Positions 38,014 to 47,745 of a stretch of 64,000 nt of DNA are shown here, piece by piece. Where the stretch lies: positions 26,572,573-26,636,572 of the forward strand of contig CM035809.1 of NCBI GenBank assembly GCA_020466095.1. The letters run 5' to 3'. The notes under the pieces were generated by a model. It was not told the DNA's origin, did not search any database, and saw only the letters and a program-made list of their open reading frames with translations. Numbering within the stretch: the first letter of the stretch is position 1; each line of letters begins with the position of its first letter. Origin of the DNA: Chlorops oryzae (lineage: Eukaryota > Arthropoda > Insecta > Diptera > Chloropidae). Made by a program: the position numbers and the translations under genes.

Positions 38014-40773
38014 GTGAGTAGCTCAGACAGAGAAACGTTGCAATGCTCCTCAATTAAACGTCTAAATATAAGCTTAAATGGAACTGTTTAGGATCCAATT
38101 CAATAGAATTATAAATGAGTAGGAATCCAGTTCCCCTACTTTATACCTTAATTGCTAGGAACTCCTTAAGCTATGCTTTAGAAAATCGGCACTTTACATA
38201 CCCCACGAATCGAAGTCATCATCAGTGGCGACACGTTTTGCATTTCCACATTTCTCGCGAGCACCTGAAAGGAAGATTTGCGAGCTTTAATAGGAATGTC
38301 ACGGCTTTGTAGACAATCTTGAGCTAATTTCCTAGAACTAGAGCTCCGAAAATACATAGGTTGACGGGCCGATAGCCTCAGAAGCTAGCGCCACTAATTT
38401 TTTAAAGATTCCGTCTTAATTTTTCAAGGTGCAATCACAAATAAAAGTAATAATAATACGTACACCGAAAAGTTCCATACGGGAGCTCAAACCAAGCTTC
38501 TTCGTCTTGCTACGAATCAGAGCAATCCCTTCCACCTGTCGCAGCGAGTACAGTTACGTCCGTAATAATGCGCAATTATCGGCTCCAACGCATGCAATTC
38601 ATTTATTTAGAATTTTTTATTTTCATACGAATCCACTCCTTTGCTCCTCCCAATCGCCAATTGCAGCGATTGTGCCACCCAAAATATTTCGTGGAGTGCA
38701 AGTCAGAGAACGTGGGAACATTTTCCGTGCGTCATTCGCAGATAATAAATTATTGCCTTGCGATTTTAATGCACAATTCATCATTTGGAGTGTTTTGCTC
38801 TAATTTCTCTTCTTATCGTCTTTTGTATCATTTGCCATCGCTGCTCAGTGTTAAAAACCTGCGTGGATTCACCCTTTTTCCAGGCTAGGACGATTAATTA
38901 AAAATCCCGATTCCCGCTCTGAAGACCGCAACAAGGTTTCAAGGACTGCGGTTTAATATTTCATCTGAAAAATGACACAAAAATTAATTAATTTTACAAA
39001 ATATCAAAACAGAATTTTTGTGGTACTTCATCACAAATTAGACGCTTCTTATCTCACCACACCACATACCAGAGTTCAAGGCTTTAATCGTGGCTAAGGA
39101 TAGACCATAAAAGCTGATGAAGCGCCAGAAAACAGGCAATGATTATATTCCTTAATGAGATGAGTGCCTTTTTGGAAAGGACAAGTAAATTGATATCAAA
39201 TAAAAGTTTTCGCAAGCAATTCATGAGAAAAAAGCAATTGAAAAGGCAGAAAAGGAGCAAAAAACGAAGGTGCTAAAAAGTGAAATAAAAATGCTCGCAG
39301 CTTGTATCTATGGTCCAAAAATCAAATAACAATTTTTAAAATTATCTTCGATTGGGGAACAGTCACCTCCTCAAAGTTCACAAGTAAAAAAACGCTATCA
39401 AAGTTAGTTCCATACAATTTCCTAAGAAGCTGACCTTGCGCCTTGCCGCAGTTGTTAGCGGCACTTTATTAAATTACTTAACTTCGACGAAACCAAGAAA
39501 AAAAGGACGAGTTTTCTTTACATTTTCCCACTTACTTTTTCCCACTTTAAACCCAATTTAACTCATGAGGAATGCCAAGAAACCAAGCAAGTGAACAGAA
39601 AACATCCACGCGTGAGTGGACTTTCGCTCCTCCTTTCACTTGAATTCGAGCAGGACGCACTTCCGGGCGCTGACCGGCCGTCGCCAGCGAGTGTAATCAA
39701 GACGAATTAAATAAATTTAAGCACTTTGAAAGCTTTTTCGCCCAAAAGTTTGCCTCGATTTTTTCTTGATCGCACTAAAAGTAAATGATCATTAATTTCG
39801 AATGGTCTGAGTGGATAATCTCATTAAACTCGGCCGCGTAGCAACCGACCACGCTTGGAACATTGAAATCAATTCTAAGGACCCCATTTCCAATTCGCTG
39901 GTCGGGCGTTTTATTTCAGTTGTAATAAAGTCAGCAGCTTGTAGCGGTCGTGTAGTTGGAAAGTCGTAAAAAGTTTTTTTATTTCAGTCGAAAAATACTT
40001 TGAAGCGATTACCTCAATAATGACATGATTCCATTCTATTTACTCCTTTTCAATGCTTCGGGGATATTTCTTTCGTTCAAGGGAGGCAAAGACAACGAAA
40101 TGGCTTCTGGGATGGGAGAGATTTCACCCAAACGCTTGCGTTCGCTTTGCATATGAGCGGCGAATCTTTGACGTTTTAATGGATCGATTTTCTGCCAATC
40201 ATAATTCATCATCGCAAATCGTTGTCTCATCCAAAGTCAAAGCAATTTTTCATTTTTCCGAAGACATTATTTCATAAAAACCAGATAATCGTCCCTCGCT
40301 TAGGCCTTTGAAGGAGAAGGTTCAAAGTTGAAAGTCATATGGGAGAATATTCGATGTCTTTATGATGCGATTCAAATTAAATTTACAACACCCCATGCGA
40401 CACTTTCCATAAAAAAGCAAACCAGTAAAGAGACACACGCCACATTAGCTGGGCTCCTCCGCGATGGGCGGAAGTCGTTGCAAGGATAAAAAAACGCACC
40501 GCAGCGATAGCATCTTTTTTTAGGGAATCCAATATTGACTAAAGCCAAATATTTTGTTTGCTCAACAACGCTTGGAAAATTTCATTCGCTTTGTCAGACT
40601 GAATTCGGGGAACAAGGAAGGACATCATCGCAGTGTAGAAGGAATGCTCCGGTTCCACGTGCTTTGTTTAAATTTATAAATATCTCTTAGCATATTTCCT
40701 TCTTATTGCTTTGTTCTCAAGCACATTCGCATATTTTTTTATCAATTTTTATTGCTCTTCTTCTTTGTTCCAG
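38014..40773 (+). other. Neuroligin intron 1
   Basis: A 2.76-kb phase-2 intron running from GTGAGTAG to TTGTTCCAG. Frames inside it are short and match nothing. The whole intron is present again at 55905-58713 with small indels. Confidence 0.8.
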
Positions 40774-40991
40774 CTTCAGTCCCACGCGTGCGCCAGCGCC
40801 CTGGGAGGGAATTCGCATCTCCGACAAGTACAGCCCCGTTTGCCCGCAGCGCTTGCCAAACATCCAGAACGAAACGGCCGCGCTGGAGAAGATGCCGAAA
40901 GGACGGCTGGAGTATCTGAAGAGGCTTTTGCCGTTTCTAACGAAGCAAGACGAAGACTGCCTCTATCTGAATATATTCTCGCCGATAAATG
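40774..40991 (+). CDS. Nlg: Neuroligin, coding exon 2
   Basis: A 218-nt exon between CAG and GGTAAGT. It joins exon 1 in frame (phase 2 in, phase 1 out) to read FSPTRAPAPWEGIRISDKYS, the usual neuroligin and esterase PWxGxRxA-like region. It then holds NIQNET (an N-glycosylation sequon, NET) and finally DEDCLYLNIFSPIN, the highly conserved EDCLYLN signature of the cholinesterase-like family, with its disulfide cysteine. The reading frame is intact. The copy at 58714-58931 differs by a single silent change (GGA/GGC). Confidence 0.9.
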
Positions 40992-42022
40992 GTAAGTCAC
41001 GTGCGCGGGGCAACACACGAATTTGTGCCTCCAAGCGGGTTCGGGACTCCATGATTCACATTTAATTGGTGCAAAGCATGAAGATTCTTAGGATGAAGCT
41101 TTAAAAGGGAAATGTGGAAATTGTTTTTGTATTTTAAAGAAATTCTCTGAGAAGCGTTGCCATATTTTGTCATAAAGTTTAAGTACTAATTGCACGTTGA
41201 TCCGGTTTTTAATGTAAAAATTGGACGACAAGGAGGAAGCGGAAATTCAATTATGACCGTTAACCCACTACAATTTCTGTAGCCGTAAATTAGGCAGGAG
41301 AACAGCACATGGAACTGTTGGAACGAGTGTGCGAATAATAACACCCACGCACGCTTTCAAGGCCTTTAACCCCCGATTAGGGCAATAGAAAACAACTTAA
41401 TTTTTCATACCGCTCGGACACGCAAGGGATAAGGACTCTTGCCGAAGTAAGACGATAGACGATAGACGATAGTGAAAGTGGCCGTAAATGCCGATTTAAT
41501 GGCTGAAATACAGGCACACTCTCGAATAGACCAAAGCTTGTGCAAATACACACCCATTAAATCAAAAGGCTTAGAAGGCAAAAAGGCCGTCGTTATCCTC
41601 GTGTTCAATCAGGCGGAATGGGGGAAAAGCAACAACAGAAAGAGCGTAAAAAATTTCTTCCGTAGCTCTTGAAGGCTTTCACGGCGAACACATATTCGAG
41701 CAGAGTTAAGAATGACAGCTGTCAAAAATCGCTTGAATGGCGTGTCAGAGGCATGTGTGTGGGTAGAGTTTTGGAACTCATCAAGAGTGACACTTCGGTG
41801 GCTTAAAATTGTCTTTTCATACACGTACGACATTTTTCTGCTGTCTTGCGGCTCTGTTTTTTTTCAAGACCAGGCATTAAGAAATGATTGTTTATGGAAT
41901 GCTTTTAGGTTTTGAGTGATTTATTTTTGCTTTGAAAGATTCAAGTTCTGAGAGTCCTAGAAGACCGTTCTGGCATTCGCAAAGTAATCCAATACGTCAG
42001 ACAATCCCTAGCCAAAGACAAT

Positions 42023-42161
42023 TAAGTCCAGGACCATATTATGCGACAGTCGCCGGAGACACATTTTGTTTTGAGGAAGAGAGTGTACTATTCTCTCTGT
42101 TATCCGGCTGTCCCTCGCCATCAAAACAAAATGTCTGCCGCCTGGTATGGAACTGGACTTA
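42023..42161. mobile_element. Short MITE (TAAGTCC family), copy A
   Basis: TAAGTCCAGGACCATA at the left pairs with the complement of TATGGAACTGGACTTA at the right. An inner ACATTTTGTTTTG pair extends the hairpin. The 139-bp element is present in both duplicate copies, so it predates the duplication. The arms in this copy have a few more mismatches than in copy B. Confidence 0.75.
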
Positions 42162-42162
42162 C

Positions 42163-43424
42163 TACACATCATGAGACTAAAAACGTTAGCTGGAAATTAT
42201 AAGACATAAATGACCAAAATCAAATCATTTCGAACTTAATTAGTCTGTTAAATGGCGAAAATATCTAATTCCAAGAAGAAAATCTTAATTTTTTAAGATC
42301 GGACCTAAGATCATAAGTCTTGGCATAAATCTTGTTTTAAGAGTCTTAGATTTTTGAAGACTTGAACTTTGCTTATAAAAAATCTTTGACTCAAGAAATG
42401 AGTATCTTGGCAACATAACGAAATGAATTCTTGTTTTAAGAGCGTTTTTAAGATTGACCATTCTTATAAAAAGTCTTATGACTAAGAATCGAATTCTTAG
42501 TACCAAAGAAGTGAAATCTTTCGTTTTAAATCTACTTTTAAGATCAATTACCAGAATATATTGCTTATAAAAAATCTGTAATATTAAGAATTGATTCTTA
42601 TATTTTTAAGAATGTATTCTTCGTATAAATCTTAAGCGTAGTCGACATCTCCCCAGTCAGCAGAACCTCTGTTTAGTGGATAATTTATAAGCAGTGGCCA
42701 CTGATTCGTCAATCTCTCCATTGAGCTTGGTTTTTGGAAAGCGAAATTGCATATTCATCATAATTCCACAGGTATATATGAGCTTGCATCTCGCGACTGC
42801 TGATCGAACTACAAGATGCAGCGATCAACTTAGCTTTCTTGCTTCGTCTGTTTCGATGATCGCGCAAATAGCTTTCCGCTTGGATTAAAATTTATTTCCC
42901 CATTCGTGGAATATAATAGTCACTCCTTCATGTTAAAATTTTTTATAGATATGAATACAATTATATAGGTAATATACACACACTTTTTCACACTTAAACA
43001 CGTCCGACTCTGTTCAATGATTACAAGCAACAATGACGCGATGTCTGCGAATTTCCATAGAACGTTTCCTCAAATTGAAGAGTTCGTTCTAAAATTCTAA
43101 GATTACGCTCTTGGCTCTTTAAGAGCATCGAACGTTTGAAAAATCAAGAATTGCGTTCTAAAATCTCTAAGATTAAAATCTCCGTCTTAAGAGCATCGAA
43201 CTAAAAATCAAGAATGCGTTGCTAAAATTCAAAGGATTAAGGATCCCCGTTTTAGAAATTATCGTAAATTTCTATAAAATTAAGAAAAATTGCTTGAAAT
43301 TGAGATTTTCAAATCTTATTGAACAAATCTTATTTGCAAGATTAAAAATGCAAGCAATGTTTACAAACTAAATTTTAGATTTCTTATTCTTAAATTCAGA
43401 TTGTCATAATTCTACTGAGGTGTA
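42163..43424. mobile_element. 1.26-kb insertion found only in copy A
   Basis: Copy B runs from GGACTTACTA almost straight into AGCAATATGG, whereas here about 1.26 kb intervenes. The edges show a short imperfect inverted pair (TACACATCATGAG versus the complement TACACCTCAGTAG). Inside are degenerate tandem repeats: one of about 91-101 bp (CTTATAAAA at 42372, 42463, 42564) and one of about 67 bp from 43085 (GTTCTAAAAT...AAGAGCATCGAAC). TTAAGA/TCTTAA words are abundant. There is no coding frame of note. It looks like a repeat-rich non-autonomous element. Confidence 0.65.
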
Positions 43425-46074
43425 AGAGCAATATGGCGACCTCATATTTTCGTTTGAGCTTCGGAAAACTTCTGTTACAGCTGTGACCCATATTTTGGCC
43501 TTTATAAAAGCTTAGGAGAAACTATTTTGAAAGCCATTGTATTTTAGGGGACTTTTTGCTTCTGCTTTGAGTGATAAAATAAGTTTCCGACGTTGGCTGC
43601 ACTGACTTAAGCGAACAAATCTCGATTTACGCTATGTATTTTAAAGGTCTGAAATCTAAAATCAGTTCAAGGTGCTCGTTCTATATATGTATGTAGCCTC
43701 ACTGGGAGGCTCCTATCAGCCATTTATTGACATGAAAAAACCATGAAAGCTTTCCGCTTAAACAATTAATCGTCTGCACATTTTTCTATTCGAAAGTTGA
43801 CCAACGATATCCGAAGCGACACTAAATAATTACAGCCGAAAGTGCATTTGATTTGCTGGGTCAGTTGCTTTGCGACCATGGAGCCCATCTGCAGAGCGGA
43901 AAGGTCCTTTTAATGGACTTGCCGATCACGAAATGACAATAAATCGCCTTCAAATGTCAATGTCGTGTGTCTCAATCGTCCCTCTTCCCGCTCTTCCCGC
44001 TCTTCCCGCACACCTTGGTCAGGGTTTTGAGCGGCTCTTTTCGGAGCGACTAATTAATGAAATTCGCATTTAAACTAAATTGAAATTTATCCGCTAAAAT
44101 TGAGCTAGACAAACACAACTCGAAATGACATTTGCGCACGCAACAAATGAACGATCGGACGTCAGAATTGTAATGGCGATTTTAGTGCTTTTCGTTTCAG
44201 CTTGAATGTTTTTTAGTCGCTTGCATTCGTATTGGCTTTTTTGACATCATGAAGAGCTACGAGTATTTGGGAAAAAGGACAATTTCCTTTGCCGATTCAA
44301 TAAAAGACCCAATAAGTTAAAATCGTGTAATTATAATTAATTGCAGCAAGCATGAACACGACGCAACGAACTCGTGTGGCAAGAATTCCAAGGAAAGAAG
44401 GGGGAAGAGTGGAAAGCGATCGAAGAGTTTATTTGGCTGTGGTCTTCTGCATGATTCGGAAATATATTTCCGATGTTTAATTAAAAATGTTACATTTTAT
44501 CTGCTTTTTAATGTCATTTTGATAATTTTTCAATAAGGAATTGGGGAAACGCTTTTATTTGTCTAATGGATGAAATATTCTTCCAACCAGTGACCATGTT
44601 ATTTAGGAAGCTGCAGCAAATGGCTTTCAGCAAGCCCTCCATATTAGCGAATCTACTTATTCAAATTTGTGTGATTCTATGTGTGCACTCTCTGCCTTGC
44701 GGAAACTCCTCGTTAGCGGAGTTCCCTCTTAAACGGACACGTTTCTGGAAGGCCCTAGTATTTTTGCTTCTCAGTTTCCTCTTAAGCGGACATATTTTCG
44801 GTCCCTAGGTGTCTGAGAACAGAGATATAAAATATGAGCATATGTACTTCTGGCTTGTGAGATTAAAACGAGGACTTGAAATGAGCTCCACAGCACAGAA
44901 TTAGGCGCAGCAAAGTCTCATCGTTCAAAGTTTTCTAACTTAAATTCCAAAAATACGGAACCTTACCGAAATATTTGTTTTGATCTTTATGTCAGCCATG
45001 AAAAATCAGAAATCCTTTCCTTTGGTAGAGACCCAAATTAAGCTACGTTTTGAATCGATATCTCAACTATTTTCGTCTTACTCTGGTTGATAAATCTATA
45101 TTGTCGAACCGAGGCCTTGGCCTCAGCTTCATTTCTCATCACCCCAAGGCATTGAAGCAATCAAGCGATAATTATAATTTAATTTTAATTTAAATAGTTA
45201 AAAGTCAAATGACCGGTAATCTGACGTTAATCTGAAAGCTTCACAAATCCCGTTATAATCTATTTTAATTATGATTTCTGCAACAAAATCTCAGTTGAGC
45301 CAGCGGCTTTAAACTAATTTTGTCAATTTTATGCGTTGCATACGAATGAATTTTTTTTCATTGCATACATTTGTTGCGCAAAAGTTATTTCAGTTTCTGA
45401 CGGATACTAAACAATTTCCCAACTCCATTGCAGCTATTTCTCGATTTTTTTTTTTATAACGCTGCAGCAGTGCCACCAACACCACCAACCACACTTGCCA
45501 CTGGCAATCCTCTGACATGTTTGCGACAACATTTTAACGTCATCTTTCAGAGCAGCCACAATCGATCACGTAATTGAGATATAATGTGTGCGTGTGTTGC
45601 AATCGTTTCTTTTGTTTTCTCTTCCCCGAAAATGGAGATTACGATGCAAGGGTTGAAGGGCGGAGTGGATCCGAATGCGTAGATCTTGCATTTATTACAA
45701 TATGCAAATATTAATTTTGCTAACGTATTGACTTTTGGTATCATGTGCTCTGATGACTCCGAAATGTTTACCTAACTTCAATCTGAATAAATGCAATGAA
45801 GGGATGAATGACGGCAGGAAGTTTGGTATTAATGTATTCAAAAATTCGTTCCTCTATAGAATTTGAGAGAATTCTTAAAAAAAATAGGACCTTTTTTAAG
45901 TCAATTTTAGTCTCCATTTGGTACGTTCATTGATTTTATTTGAATCAGCGTTCTGCTGCAGTAAGAGCACAGAATTACTTATATATGATTTATGCTTCCA
46001 AGAAGACTTATTGTCCCTTCGGACTTTGATCCAGTCTTGTCTTGTATCACTTTCTTCTAGCATATCCTTTTTAG

Positions 46075-46223
46075 CCGCTGCCAATGAGAAAAAATTGCCC
46101 GTAATTGTGTTCATACACGGCGAGTCGTTCGAATGGAGCAGCGGCAATCCATATGATGGCAGCGTTTTGGCCAGCTACGGTGAAGTGGTTGTGGTCACAC
46201 TTAATTACCGTTTGGGAATTCTA
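46075..46223 (+). CDS. Nlg: Neuroligin, coding exon 3 (apparent 1-base loss at its end)
   Basis: Begins after TTTTAG and joins exon 2 in phase 1. It reads [18 protein letters not shown], then [20 protein letters not shown] and [12 protein letters not shown]. This is the oxyanion-loop region of the fold, with HGES where active esterases have HGG. The next exon starts mid-codon and needs one extra base (a G), but the visible donor GTAGTG follows directly after CTA. An original CTAG|GTAGTG shortened from GG to G would restore both donor and frame. The duplication edge lies 10 bases into this exon at 46084. Confidence 0.85.
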
Positions 46224-46395
46224 GTAGTGAAGATGATCATTAAGAGCGTTTTCTTTCTTTATGATCTTACTCTCTGTCTCATCGTAAATAATTGCCACTG
46301 CCATTTGAAGAAAATGTACCGATTTATTTTCCTCGCCTTCTTATCTCTTAAACCTCTTGTTCTGACGTTGCGCGGTGCTTAATTACCGCCTCTAG
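46224..46395 (+). other. Neuroligin intron 3 with an exon-end echo
   Basis: A 172-bp intron ending in CTCTAG. Its last 18 bases contain CTTAATTACCG, an exact copy of 11 bases at 46200-46210 near the end of exon 3. Both copies are followed shortly by CTAG, so the intron's 3' end repeats the exon's 3' end. Confidence 0.7.
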
Positions 46396-46812
46396 GTTTC
46401 TTGAATGCCAACCCCAACCCGCAACAACATGCTCGTGTTGCCAATTATGCTCTAATGGATCAAATGGCCGCACTGCATTGGATACAGCAGAATATACAAA
46501 AATTCGGTGGCGATCCGAATGCGGTGACTCTGGCTGGCCATGGCACCGGAGCGGCGTGCATTAATTTCCTCATGACTACACCGACAATGGTGCGCGGTCT
46601 GTTTCAGCGTGCCATACTGATGTCCGGCTCGGCGTATTCATCGTGGGCGCTGGTCGAGGATCCGTTATGTTTGCGCTCAAACTTGCCAAAGAAGTCAATT
46701 GCTCGATACCGGAGGACCTAAATAAAAATCACGAGGAAATTGTTGATTGCCTGCGCGAGATTCCGCTCGAAGATCTCTATGGAGCGGATATACAGGCACC
46801 AAATTTTCCTCA
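46396..46812 (+). CDS. Nlg: Neuroligin, coding exon 4 (apparent 1-base loss inside)
   Basis: Reads FLNANPNPQQHARVANYALM, DQMAALHWIQQNIQKFGGDP, then AGHGTGAACINFLM. The nucleophile elbow is GHGTG instead of GESAG, so the catalytic serine is absent as expected for a neuroligin. After GSAYSSWALVEDP the frame shifts at about 46672-46675. The sequence CCGTTATG needs one more G to continue as VMFALKLAKEVNCS...EEIVDCLREIPLEDLYGADI. The 3' end is unresolved: coding similarity fades at QAPNF (46807), and no donor nearby gives phase 0 into exon 5. The linking residues expected there are missing or in an unseen small exon. Confidence 0.85.
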
Positions 46813-47383
46813 GTGTTATCTTGTCGTGTTTTATTTACTTTTTTCTTTTTCTCTTTCGTTTTTCTTCACTTTTTTTTTTTTTTTTTTTTTTTTTTGTGTG
46901 TGACATTCAACTTTTCCGGGGCTTTTAAAGACACACATTGATGCCGATAGACTTTTGCCCATTTTGTCAACATTTATCATTTTTTGCTTTCATTTTTTCA
47001 AGACCAAACTTCGGGATCCCACCTCAATGAAATCTCATAAATATGTGTGTTTTTTTTTATCTTCGCTTTTGGTTCTCCCTTCATAATAATTTACTGGCAT
47101 TTCTTGGTTTTTGTCCGAAAGGTCCTTTCACCGCTTCTGCTGTTTGTGAATTTAATGTCATTAGAACCTCATTCAATATGACATCATCAACACCAGCGCC
47201 GACGAAGCTGGACAATGATTTCCATTAGGAGCTTTCCTCTTGTCATTGTCCTTTCAAAGAAAGCGAATTTCGTCTTCCCATTCTTTTATTCTTTTCTGCT
47301 CCGTAAATACGTTCAACGTTTAAAAAATAATTTTCTTCTTTCTTCTCGTTTTTTTAAATTTTTCTTCTTTTTTTTCAATTTAG
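46813..47383 (+). other. Neuroligin intron 4, donor uncertain
   Basis: Contains a poly-T run at 46870-46895, a likely site of sequencing slippage. It ends in TTTTTTCAATTTAG. A small exon could be hidden here, because the protein segment between QAPNF and VDGVVIR is shorter than expected. Confidence 0.6.
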
Positions 47384-47745
47384 GTTGATGGCGTCGTTAT
47401 ACGCGCCGGACATTCCAATCTCGATATCGATGATTTAATGGCGCGCAATTCGAGGCGATCTTCGAGTGATGGCCCGAGCGGAATGGAGGCAGTGCCTTCG
47501 GCTACGGTGATGGAAGCCACTTTAGCAGTGGCAGTACATATCCTGGCGGCGCTGGCGCATTCGGTTTCAGCAGTAATTCCAATTCACAATACGATGTCCT
47601 TTTCGGTGTCGTGACAGGCGAATCGATTTGGCGTTTCAGCGCTCACGATATTCAAAATGGTTTCGAAGGCGAGCGTCGGGATAAAATCATTCGCACTTAT
47701 GTTCGGAATGCTTACAATTATCATCTCAATGAGATATTCTATACG
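47384..47745 (+). CDS. Nlg: Neuroligin, coding exon 5 (apparent 1-base loss inside)
   Basis: Starts VDGVVIRAGHSNLDIDDLMA, then a Ser-rich stretch. The frame breaks near 47481. Adding one base (AAT to AAAT after CGG) lets it continue as a Gly/Ser-rich loop (NGGSAFGYGDGSHFSSGSTY), followed by YDVLFGVVTGESIWRFSAHD and NAYNYHLNEIFYT, typical of the fly neuroligin ectodomain. Ends at ACG|GTAAGT in phase 0. In the uncorrected frame there is no similarity, and the alternative upstream frame has a TGA, so a single missing base is the simplest reading. Confidence 0.85.

Larger units (their letters stand above)
40992..46074 (+). other. Neuroligin intron 2
   Basis: A 5.1-kb phase-1 intron from GTAAGTCA to CATATCCTTTTTAG. 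It carries the TAAGTCC MITE, a 1.26-kb insertion absent from copy B, and a 9-bp CTCTTCCCG triplicate at 43982-44009. No exon is recognised inside. Confidence 0.8.
31401..46084. repeat. Duplicated unit, reference copy A (about 14.7 kb)
   Basis: 31401 to about 32.8 kb matches 62595-64000, and about 36.47-46.084 kb matches 54.44-62.594 kb, both at high identity by eye. The two matches are in opposite order relative to copy A, and copy B joins the base equivalent to 46084 directly to the base equivalent to 31401. This defines a head-to-tail unit with edges at 31401 and 46084. The right edge lies 10 bp inside coding exon 3 of the neuroligin. The middle part (about 32.8-36.47 kb) has no partner within the window. 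Confidence 0.85.

Noticed and set aside
46643..46903. Separate small gene starting at a Met inside exon 4
   Set aside because: It is the continuation of neuroligin exon 4 after an apparent single-base loss, running on into intron poly-T.
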